Part shown: positions 51,301-58,519 of the stretch, piece by piece | Position numbering within the stretch: position 1 is the first letter of the stretch | Layout: the number at the start of each line of letters is the position of its first letter | Translations under genes and position numbers: made by a program | Assembly: GCF_008727865.1 (NCBI RefSeq) | Contig: NZ_VTWU01000005.1 | Coordinates: forward strand, 62,001-126,000 | DNA from: Hymenobacter busanensis | GTDB lineage: Bacteria; Bacteroidota; Bacteroidia; Cytophagales; Hymenobacteraceae | Direction: 5' to 3' | DNA length: 64,000 bases | The notes under the pieces: model-generated | The model's database searches: none | Seen by the model: the letters and a program-made list of their open reading frames with translations, nothing else | What the model was told of the DNA's origin: nothing

Positions 51301-51834
51301 ATGCCCGTTTCCCGCCCTTTCAATTTCCAGCAGTGGATTGACGAACACCGGCACCTGCTTAAGCCGCCCGTCGGCAACCAGCAGGTGTTCAAAGGCAACG
51401 ACGACTTCATTGTGATGGTGGTGGGTGGCCCCAACGCCCGCAAAGACTACCACGTGGACGACAGCGAGGAGTTCTTCTTCCAAATAGAGGGCGACATGAC
51501 GCTGAAAATCATTGAAGACGGCAAGCCGGTGGACGTGCCCATTCGGGCCGGCGAAATTTTCCTGCTGCCGGCCGGCGTGCCGCACTCGCCGCAGCGCCCG
51601 GCGGGCACCGTGGGCATGGTGGTGGAGCGCTACCGCAAGCCCGGCGAGCTGGACGGCTTTCAGTGGTACTGCGAAAACTGCGGCACCAAGCTCCACGAGG
51701 AGTTTGCCGAAGTCACCGACATCGTGCAGCAGCTCCCCGTCATCATGGGCAACTTCTGGCAGAACCAGGAGCGCCGCACCTGCCCCAGCTGCGGCACCGT
51801 GATGCAGCCGCCCGCGCCGGTGGTCGGCCAGTAA
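51301..51834 (+). CDS. nbaC: 3-hydroxyanthranilate 3,4-dioxygenase
   Basis: 177 aa, the bacterial length. It opens the ring of 3-hydroxyanthranilate with O2 to give 2-amino-3-carboxymuconate semialdehyde (ACMS). Catalytic iron ligands His51, Glu57 and His95 occupy exactly the positions known in the Cupriavidus enzyme; substrate residues Arg47, Arg99 and Glu109 are present. The bacterial-type C-terminal rubredoxin-like iron site is formed by Cys124/Cys127 and Cys161/Cys164 (CENC, CPSC). It begins a co-directional series: two GT-C-like genes, then the ACMS decarboxylase and kynureninase genes. The next start is 9 nt after its stop. Confidence 0.98.
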   Translation: MPVSRPFNFQQWIDEHRHLLKPPVGNQQVFKGNDDFIVMVVGGPNARKDYHVDDSEEFFFQIEGDMTLKIIEDGKPVDVPIRAGEIFLLPAGVPHSPQRPAGTVGMVVERYRKPGELDGFQWYCENCGTKLHEEFAEVTDIVQQLPVIMGNFWQNQERRTCPSCGTVMQPPAPVVGQ

Positions 51835-51843
51835 AGCTTGGGC

Positions 51844-53190
51844 ATGCGTTCGATTTACGTCTTCTGGCTGACGGCCCTTCTTCTCGTATTTGCCACGTTT
51901 CAGGCCCGCCGCTGGTCCAATCTGGCTTTGTTCGATTTCGACGGCGGCGGTTACTACGCCTACCTGCCCAGCGCCTTCATCTACCACGACCTAGGCCGCG
52001 CCGACTGGATCGAAACCAAGCAGCAGCACTACCGGCCCGGCACCCACCACAGCATCGGCATCACGCCCTTGCCCAATGGCAACGTGGTACCGAAATACCC
52101 CATGGGCGTGGCGGTGGGCGCGCTGCCGTGGTTTGTGGCAGCCCACTGGTACGCGCCCGTAGCCGGGTTTGCTGCCGATGGTTTCACCCGCCCCTACCAG
52201 CGCGCCATGGTGCTGGCGGGCCTGGCCTACGGGCTGCTGGGGCTCTGGGTGGTGCGCAAGCTGCTGCTGCGCTATTTCTCCGACGGCGTGACGGCCTGGG
52301 CACTGGCTGGCGTGGGCCTCGGTACCAATTTTTTCTGCTACGCCTCCTACGAGGCCAATATGTCGCACGCGCCGCTGTTTCTGTGGCACGCGTCGCTGCT
52401 CTACTGCACGGTGCTCTGGTACCACACGTTTCGGTGGCGCTACGCCGTGGGCCTGGGCTTGTTTATGGGCCTGATTTGCCTGACGCGTTTCTCGGAAGCC
52501 CTGTACGCACTCATTCCGTTGCTGTGGGGCATACAGCGCGCAGCCGATGTGCCGCTACGCCTGCATGCCTGGTGGCAGCACCGCAGCCAGGTGCTGGTGG
52601 CCGTGGTGCTGGCGGCGGCCGTGCTCAGCCTGCAGCTGGTGTTCTGGCGCGCTACCAGCGGCCACTGGCTGCTCGACACCTACGTAGGCGAGCGGTTCGA
52701 CTTTGCGCACCCGCATATACTTGACGGACTCTTCAGCTTCCGCAAGGGCTGGCTGCTCTACACGCCCATGATGGCGCTGGCGCTGCTGGGCTGGCTGGTG
52801 CTACGCCGCTATGTGCCCGCTGCCTGGCTGCCCACGCTGGCGGTGCTGCCGGTGGCGTGGTACATCACGTTCAGCTGGGGGCAATGGTGGTACGGCGGCG
52901 GCTTCAGTGCTCGGCCGCTCATCAGCCTCTACCCGCTGCTGGCATTGTCGCTGGCTAGCTTGGTGGCCTACGTGGGCGCCCACTACCGACCGTGGCGCCC
53001 GGTTTTGCGCGGGCTGATGGTGGTGTTCATTCTCCTTAACTTTCTGCAAACCTGGCAGTACCGCCACGGCATCCTGCACTGGGACAGCAACACCCGCGAG
53101 CTGTACATGCGCAATTTCTTTGCCGTGCGCCGCGACCAAATGTGGCTGCCGCCGGGGCAGCCAAACCCCAGCGCCGCGCCCCGCGACTAG
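51844..53190 (+). CDS. GT-C-like membrane glycosyltransferase (paralogue of 48425 and 53263)
   Basis: 448 aa, about 11 membrane segments. Key blocks: LFDFDGGGYYAYLPSAFIYHDLGRADW (Asp33), LTRFSEALYALIPLLWGI, DTYVGERFDFAHPHILDGLFSFRKGWLLYTPMM and [26 protein letters not shown]. It lacks the C-terminal beta-sandwich of the 48425 protein. It begins 9 nt after the 3-hydroxyanthranilate dioxygenase stop, so it is almost certainly co-transcribed with that gene. ATG 51844 is preferred to a TTG two codons earlier. Confidence 0.8.
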   Translation: MRSIYVFWLTALLLVFATFQARRWSNLALFDFDGGGYYAYLPSAFIYHDLGRADWIETKQQHYRPGTHHSIGITPLPNGNVVPKYPMGVAVGALPWFVAAHWYAPVAGFAADGFTRPYQRAMVLAGLAYGLLGLWVVRKLLLRYFSDGVTAWALAGVGLGTNFFCYASYEANMSHAPLFLWHASLLYCTVLWYHTFRWRYAVGLGLFMGLICLTRFSEALYALIPLLWGIQRAADVPLRLHAWWQHRSQVLVAVVLAAAVLSLQLVFWRATSGHWLLDTYVGERFDFAHPHILDGLFSFRKGWLLYTPMMALALLGWLVLRRYVPAAWLPTLAVLPVAWYITFSWGQWWYGGGFSARPLISLYPLLALSLASLVAYVGAHYRPWRPVLRGLMVVFILLNFLQTWQYRHGILHWDSNTRELYMRNFFAVRRDQMWLPPGQPNPSAAPRD

Positions 53191-53262
53191 CGGCCGCCAC
53201 CGCCGCCGAGCTGCCGGACTTGCGCTGGTATGTTGCGGGCCGGGATTGTTTCTTTGTGACTT

Positions 53263-54633
53263 ATGCAGCACACTTCTACTATTTCACCGCCCGCTACTCG
53301 CTCCTCCGGCGTGGTGGCTTGGTTCCGAACCTGGTCGCACACCACGGCGGTGTGGCTGTGCGTTTCGCTGATTGGGGTGGTGGCCATTTTCTACGCCGCC
53401 GACTGGACCAAGCGCGACGTTATCATCGACGACGTGGCCGGCTACTACGACTACCTGCCCTCGGCGTTCATCACCCACGACCTCGGCGACCCACAGTACC
53501 TGGCCGAGCTGCACGGCCAAACCCGCCCCGACCGCGAAAAAACGTACGGCCAGCTGCACCTGCCCAACGGCCGCATCGTTTTCCGCTACCCCATTGGCAT
53601 GGCCATCCTGTATTCGCCGTGGTTTGCCATTGCGCACGGCTACGAGTTGGCGAAAAACCAGGATGCGCTGGGGCTAAGCGCCAACTACCAGAAAATGCTG
53701 CAGTTGGGGTGCTTTGTCTACGCCATGCTGGGGTTGTGGCTATTGGGGCGGGAGTTGCGCCGCTACTTCCCCGATACCACGGCCGGGCTTGCGCTGCTGG
53801 GCATTGGGCTGGCAACCAACTTCTTCTGCTACGCCACCTACGAGTCGCCGATGACGCACGGCTGCCTGTTCCTGCTCAACGTGCTGCTGCTCATCTGCAC
53901 CCGCCGCTGGTACGCCAACGGCTCGTGGCGCAACAGCGCAGCCCTGGGCATGACGCTGGGAATGATGGCCTTGGTCCGGCCTTCGGAAATGATGATGGTG
54001 CTGGTGCCCGCGCTGTGGGGCCTCACCAGTTGGGCGGCCGTGCGCGAACGGGGCCAATGGCTGGCGCGTCATTTGGGCCAGGTATTGCTCGTGGGCCTAT
54101 GCATGGGCTTGGTAGGCAGCATCCAGCTGCTGTTCTGGCGCATTGTGGGCGGCTACTGGGTGCTCGATACGTACCCCGGCGAAAACTTCAACTTCAAAGA
54201 CTCGCACCTGCTCGACGGACTGTTCAGCATCCGCAAGGGCTGGCTGTTCTACACGCCTATCATGGCGCTGGCGCTGCTGGGTATCTTCTTTGTGCGTCGG
54301 TACGTGCGCCCGGCGCTGCTGCCGCTGCTGGTAGTGGTGCCGTTGGTAGTGTACGTCACCTTCTGTTGGTGGGACTGGGGCTACGGCGGCAGCTTCAGCG
54401 CCCGGCCGCTCATCAGCCTCTACCCGCTGCTAAGTTTGGCGCTGGCCAGCTGCTTCCAGCGCGTGGTGGGCGTGAGCGGGTTGCGCTGGATACTGGGCCT
54501 GCTGCTGCTGGTACTGGCGCTGCACAACCTCAAGCAAACCCACCAGTACTACCTCGGCCTGATTAACTGCTGCGAGGAGAACTGGGAGAACTACAAGAAG
54601 TATTTCTTCGATTTGGAGTGGCCGAATCCGTAA
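53263..54633 (+). CDS. GT-C-like membrane glycosyltransferase (paralogue of 48425 and 51844)
   Basis: 456 aa, about 11 membrane segments after a 30-residue cytoplasmic N-terminus. Key blocks: [27 protein letters not shown] (Asp57), [51 protein letters not shown] and [27 protein letters not shown]. It is closest in these blocks to the neighbouring paralogue at 51844. Position between the dioxygenase and decarboxylase genes of kynurenine degradation (72 bp after the former paralogue, 22 bp before the latter gene) is odd for a glycan enzyme. Confidence 0.8.
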   Translation: MQHTSTISPPATRSSGVVAWFRTWSHTTAVWLCVSLIGVVAIFYAADWTKRDVIIDDVAGYYDYLPSAFITHDLGDPQYLAELHGQTRPDREKTYGQLHLPNGRIVFRYPIGMAILYSPWFAIAHGYELAKNQDALGLSANYQKMLQLGCFVYAMLGLWLLGRELRRYFPDTTAGLALLGIGLATNFFCYATYESPMTHGCLFLLNVLLLICTRRWYANGSWRNSAALGMTLGMMALVRPSEMMMVLVPALWGLTSWAAVRERGQWLARHLGQVLLVGLCMGLVGSIQLLFWRIVGGYWVLDTYPGENFNFKDSHLLDGLFSIRKGWLFYTPIMALALLGIFFVRRYVRPALLPLLVVVPLVVYVTFCWWDWGYGGSFSARPLISLYPLLSLALASCFQRVVGVSGLRWILGLLLLVLALHNLKQTHQYYLGLINCCEENWENYKKYFFDLEWPNP

Positions 54634-54655
54634 TTTTAGCGGACCCCACCCTGCC

Positions 54656-55744
54656 ATGTCTTCCATTCCCTCGTCCTTTTCCCCTGTTGCCGCGCCGCCC
54701 CCGGGCGGCCTGCGGCTGGCCGTGCCCACCGTCGACATCCACACCCACATCCTGCCCAAGCAGTGGCCCGACTTGCGCGAGCGGTACGGTTACGGCGGCT
54801 TTATCCGGCTGGAGCACCACAAGCCCTGCTGCGCCCGCATGATGCAGGACGACAAGTTCTTCCGCGAAATACAGGACAACTGCTGGGACCCGGCCGTGCG
54901 CCTGCGGGAGTGCGGCCATTTCGGCGTCGATGTGCAGGTGCTGAGCACCGTGCCCGTTATGTTCAGCTACTGGGCCAAGCCGCTCGATGCCCTCGACCTG
55001 AGCAAGCTGCTCAACGACCACATTGCCGGTGTGGTAGCCGACTATCCCGACCGTTTCATCGGCCTGGGCACCGTGCCCCTGCAAGCCCCCGATCTGGCCG
55101 TGCGCGAGTTGGAACGCTGCGTGAAGGAGCTGGGGCTGGCTGGCATTCAGATCGGTTCCCACGTGAACGACTGGAACCTCGACGCACCCGAGCTGTTCGA
55201 GGTGTTTGCGGCGGCCGAGGAGCTGGGCGCCTGCGTGTTTGTGCACCCTTGGGACATGATGGCCCAGCAGAAAATGCCTAAATACTGGCTGCCGTGGCTG
55301 GTGGGCATGCCCGCCGAAAGCACCCTGGCGCTTTGCTCGCTCATTTTCGGGGGCGTGCTGGAGCGCCTGCCGCGGCTGCGCGTGGCCGTGGCCCACGGCG
55401 GCGGCACGTTTGCCTCCACCATCGGCCGCATCGAGCACGGCTTTCAGGTGCGCCCCGACCTCTGCGCCGTCGACAACCCGGTGAACCCGCGCGAGTACCT
55501 GGGCCGGTTCTGGGTCGATTCGCTGGTGCACGACCCGCTGATGCTTGATTACCTGGTGAAAACCCTCGGGGCCGACAAAATCACGCTCGGCACCGACTAC
55601 CCTTTTCCGCTCGGTGAGCTAGAGCCCGGCCAGCTCATCCGATCCATGAGCTACAGCGACGACCTGAAGGCCCGCATGCTCGGTCAGAACGCCTTCGACT
55701 GGCTGGGCATCGGTGTCGAGCAGTTCGTGAAAGCCCGCGTCTAG
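54656..55744 (+). CDS. nbaD: 2-amino-3-carboxymuconate-6-semialdehyde decarboxylase (ACMSD)
   Basis: 362 aa metal-dependent amidohydrolase-fold decarboxylase. It removes CO2 from ACMS, steering the pathway away from quinolinate/NAD towards 2-aminomuconate. Zinc ligands: His29 and His31 (DIHTHILP), His197 (FVHPWD) and Asp314 ([10 protein letters not shown]); the catalytic His247 lies in VAHGGG. Other family phrases are [26 protein letters not shown] and [22 protein letters not shown]. It follows the GT-C-like gene by 22 bp and precedes kynU by 52 bp, so the pathway genes are close to each other but the unit also contains membrane proteins. Confidence 0.97.
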   Translation: MSSIPSSFSPVAAPPPGGLRLAVPTVDIHTHILPKQWPDLRERYGYGGFIRLEHHKPCCARMMQDDKFFREIQDNCWDPAVRLRECGHFGVDVQVLSTVPVMFSYWAKPLDALDLSKLLNDHIAGVVADYPDRFIGLGTVPLQAPDLAVRELERCVKELGLAGIQIGSHVNDWNLDAPELFEVFAAAEELGACVFVHPWDMMAQQKMPKYWLPWLVGMPAESTLALCSLIFGGVLERLPRLRVAVAHGGGTFASTIGRIEHGFQVRPDLCAVDNPVNPREYLGRFWVDSLVHDPLMLDYLVKTLGADKITLGTDYPFPLGELEPGQLIRSMSYSDDLKARMLGQNAFDWLGIGVEQFVKARV

Positions 55745-55755
55745 CCCCGCCGCGC

Positions 55756-55763
55756 TACCTTCG
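55756..55763 (+). promoter_or_regulatory. Putative -7 element (TACCTTCG) upstream of kynU
   Basis: TACCTTCG matches TAnnTTYG and lies 33 nt before the kynU ATG, so kynU may be transcribed from its own promoter as well as from upstream. Confidence 0.35.
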
Positions 55764-55796
55764 TGCCGGGCCGCTGCCGGCGGCCGACTTTTGCGT

Positions 55797-57086
55797 ATGC
55801 CTTCCATGCCCTACCAGAATTCCCTCGATTTCGCCCGCCAACTCGACGCGCAAGACCCGCTGCGCGCCTTTCGCAGCCAGTTTCTGATTCCGAAAGGCCC
55901 CGACGGCCAACCCTGCACCTACGTGTGTGGCAATTCGCTGGGCCTGCAGCCCACATCGGCCCGCGCCGCCGTCGAAGCCGAGTTTGCGGCCTGGGAAGAG
56001 CACGGGGTGGAAGGCCACTTCCGCGGCACGGCCTGGATGCACTACCACGATACCCTTACCGAGGCCACGGCCCGGCTGGTGGGCGCCAAGCCCGTGGAAG
56101 TGGTGGTGATGAACAGCCTGAGCGTGAATCTGCACCTGCTGCTCATCTCGTTTTACCGCCCCACCGCCACGCGCTACAAGCTGCTGATGGAAGGCGGCGC
56201 GTTTCCGTCCGATCAATACGCGGCCGCCTCGCAGGCCAAGCTGCACGGCCTGAACCCCGACGAGGCCGTAGTGGAGCTGGTGCCGCGTCCCGGCGAGCAT
56301 ACCCTCCGCACCGAAGACATCGAAGCCAAAATCCAGGAGTTGGGCGACTCGCTGGCGCTGGTCATGCTCGGTGGCGTGAACTACTACACCGGCCAGGCTT
56401 TCGACATGGCAGCCGTAACGCGGGCCGGCCACGCCGTGGGCGCCACCGTGGGCTTCGACCTGGCCCACGCCGCCGGTAACCTGCTGCTGCACCTGCACGA
56501 CTGGGACGTGGATTTTGCCTGCTGGTGCACCTATAAGTATCTGAACTCGGGACCCGGCGGTACCTCCGGCGTGTTTGTGCACGAGCGGTTTGCCAACCGT
56601 CCCGACCTGCCGCGCCTCGCCGGCTGGTGGGGCCACGACCCGTCGGACCGCTTCCAGATGAAAAAAGAGTTTCGGCCCATGCCCGGCGCGGCCGGCTGGC
56701 AGCTCTCCAACGCCCAGGTGTTCCCGATGGCCATTCACAAAGCGTCGCTGGCCATTTTCGACGAAGCCGGCGGCATGCCCGCGCTACGCCAGAAAAGCGA
56801 GCAACTCACCGGCTACCTCGAGTGGCTGCTGCGCGAACTGAACCTGCCTGCCGACGAGCTGGAAATCATCACGCCCGCCGACCCCGCCCAGCGCGGCTGC
56901 CAACTCTCACTGCTGCTGCGCCGCCGCGGCCGGGCCTTGTTCGAGCACTTTGCCGCGCGCGGCATTATGGCCGACTGGCGCGAACCCAACGTCATCCGCC
57001 TTTCGCCGGTGCCGCTCTACAATTCGTTTGAAGATGTGTGGCGCATTGGGCAGGCCGTAGCCGAATGGGGCCAACTTCCCGTATAA
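55797..57086 (+). CDS. kynU: Kynureninase
   Basis: 429 aa PLP-dependent fold-type-I hydrolase that cleaves kynurenine or 3-hydroxykynurenine to anthranilate or 3-hydroxyanthranilate plus alanine. The PLP lysine is Lys247 (CTYKYLNSGPGG). Family blocks: VCGNSLGLQPT, WEEHGVEGHF, VMNSLSVNLHLLL, LGGVNYYTGQAFD, GFDLAHAAGN, GWWGHDPSDRF and GIMADWREPNVIRLSPVPLYNSFEDVW. ATG 55797 is chosen; a TTG two codons earlier is not needed. It lies between the ACMSD gene and a small membrane protein gene (58 bp later). Confidence 0.98.
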   Translation: MPSMPYQNSLDFARQLDAQDPLRAFRSQFLIPKGPDGQPCTYVCGNSLGLQPTSARAAVEAEFAAWEEHGVEGHFRGTAWMHYHDTLTEATARLVGAKPVEVVVMNSLSVNLHLLLISFYRPTATRYKLLMEGGAFPSDQYAAASQAKLHGLNPDEAVVELVPRPGEHTLRTEDIEAKIQELGDSLALVMLGGVNYYTGQAFDMAAVTRAGHAVGATVGFDLAHAAGNLLLHLHDWDVDFACWCTYKYLNSGPGGTSGVFVHERFANRPDLPRLAGWWGHDPSDRFQMKKEFRPMPGAAGWQLSNAQVFPMAIHKASLAIFDEAGGMPALRQKSEQLTGYLEWLLRELNLPADELEIITPADPAQRGCQLSLLLRRRGRALFEHFAARGIMADWREPNVIRLSPVPLYNSFEDVWRIGQAVAEWGQLPV

Positions 57087-57145
57087 CAGCGAGTATGGCC
57101 CTGCCGACCGGCAATAGCGGAAGTGGCGGAGCCGAACGAAAAATC

Positions 57146-57829
57146 ATGGAAGATTACGCGGCCAAAATGGCCGGCAAACCCGACGCCGAACTGCTCCGAT
57201 ACCTGACGCACCGCGCCGAGTACCGCGAAGTAGCCGTGTTGGCTGCCCTCAACGAGTTGGCCCGCCGTGGTCAGGCCCACCCCGACGACGCCCGCCTCCG
57301 GCCCGAACTGGAAGCGGCCGCCAAGTCCCAAGCAGCGCAAGAGGACGCTGCACGGCCCGAGGCGCCAGAAACAGCCTCAGCTGCAGCTCCGGAAACCGCC
57401 CCGGCTCTGTATTCGCCGCTCGCCATTGCCATGTTCTCCATCCTGCCCATGTCGACCATGATTGGCGGCGGGGTGTTGTTGGGAATCAACCTGTTCCGGC
57501 TACGGCGCCTGCGGGCCCTGCTGGGGCTGGTGGTGTTTGTGGTGGGCTACTTGCTGATCGGGTCGCAGCTGCTCACCTGGGCCATTGTACAGCAAGGTTT
57601 TAACCCGTATCTGGGCTCGTTGCTGTTCAATATTCCGGCTGTGCTGGCTTACCTGCTGTGGTTCTGGCCGCGCTACATTACCACGCCTGCGTACCGCACC
57701 CGCAGCCTGCTGATTCCGGTGGTGGTATGCTTTGCCGTTATCTGGGGTATGCAGAAGCTCATGCCCTACCTCATCGAGCAGCAACCCAAAGAAGTACGCG
57801 CCGAAATAGAGCGGCTGATGAAGCGCTAA
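57146..57829 (+). CDS. Membrane protein of unknown function with N-terminal helical region
   Basis: 227 aa. Residues 1-55 form a hydrophilic helical segment (MEDYAAKMAGKPDAELLRYLTHRAEYREVAVLAALNELARRG in outline), then an Ala/Glu/Pro-rich linker. From about 90 there are four membrane segments (LAIAMFSILPMSTMIGGGVLL, ALLGLVVFVVGYLLIGS, LLFNIPAVLAYLLWFWP, IPVVVCFAVIWGMQ). I do not recognise the domain. The start at 57146 fits the helical motif; a start at 57095 (MALPTG) is possible. It lies 59 bp after kynU and 24 bp before the AlkB-like gene, in one co-directional series. Confidence 0.68.
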   Translation: MEDYAAKMAGKPDAELLRYLTHRAEYREVAVLAALNELARRGQAHPDDARLRPELEAAAKSQAAQEDAARPEAPETASAAAPETAPALYSPLAIAMFSILPMSTMIGGGVLLGINLFRLRRLRALLGLVVFVVGYLLIGSQLLTWAIVQQGFNPYLGSLLFNIPAVLAYLLWFWPRYITTPAYRTRSLLIPVVVCFAVIWGMQKLMPYLIEQQPKEVRAEIERLMKR

Positions 57830-57853
57830 GCCCGGTCTTTCGTCCCACTTGCC

Positions 57854-58450
57854 ATGCCGCTCACGCTGCTGCCGCTTCCCGCCGCGGAGGTTCTGCTCAA
57901 CCCCGATTTTCTGGCCCCAGCTGACGCCGCACACTACTTGACTGACCTGAACGCCGCCATTGCGTGGCGGCAGGAGCCCATTCGCCTGTTTGGGAAAGAG
58001 GTGCTGCAGCCCCGCCTCACCGCCTGGCACGGCGACGAAGGTGCGGCCTACCAATACTCCGGCCTGCGGCTGAGCCCTGCCCCGTGGACGCCCGCGCTGC
58101 AAGCCCTGCGCCAGCGCGTGGAGCAGGCAGCTGGTACCAGCTTCAACAGCGTGCTGCTGAACCTCTACCGCTCGGGGCAGGATAGCATGGGCTGGCACGC
58201 CGACGACGAACCTGAGCTGGGGCCTGAACCCGTCATTGCCTCGGTCAGCATAGGTAGTGCGCGGCGGTTTCGGTTGCGGCCCCGGCCCGGCGTAGGGCCA
58301 GCCCACCCGCCGCTCACGCTGGAATTGCCCGGTGGTAGTCTGCTAATCATGCGCGGCCTTACGCAGCGCAACTGGCAGCATGCCGTGCCCAAAACGGCGC
58401 AAGCCGTTGGCCCGCGCCTCAACCTCACGTTCCGGCACGTCATTTCCTAG
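57854..58450 (+). CDS. AlkB-like 2-oxoglutarate/Fe(II)-dependent dioxygenase
   Basis: 198 aa, compact AlkB form. The metal triad is His115-x-Asp117 (WHADDE) and His176 (QHAVPK); 2OG-binding Arg188 and Arg194 (RLNLTFR) follow with the usual spacing. The N-terminus (LFGKEVLQPRLTAWHGD) forms the nucleotide-recognition lid. Likely substrate: alkylated bases in DNA or RNA. It is the last gene of the kynU unit, followed 8 nt later by a strong terminator. Any link to kynurenine metabolism is coincidental as far as can be seen. Confidence 0.93.
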   Translation: MPLTLLPLPAAEVLLNPDFLAPADAAHYLTDLNAAIAWRQEPIRLFGKEVLQPRLTAWHGDEGAAYQYSGLRLSPAPWTPALQALRQRVEQAAGTSFNSVLLNLYRSGQDSMGWHADDEPELGPEPVIASVSIGSARRFRLRPRPGVGPAHPPLTLELPGGSLLIMRGLTQRNWQHAVPKTAQAVGPRLNLTFRHVIS

Positions 58451-58458
58451 AAATGCCC

Positions 58459-58504
58459 CCAATGCAAAACGCCCAGCTCTTGCGAACCGGGCGTTTTGCA
58501 TTGG
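58459..58504. terminator. Strong terminator between convergent units (AlkB-like and TonB-dependent receptor)
   Basis: A 16-bp perfect stem (58459-58474 with 58489-58504) surrounds a 14-nt loop; the stem contains AAAA and TTTT. It is 8 nt past the AlkB-like stop codon and 15 nt before the receptor's stop codon on the other strand. Confidence 0.85.
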
Positions 58505-58519
58505 AGCGGGTTGCTCGTC

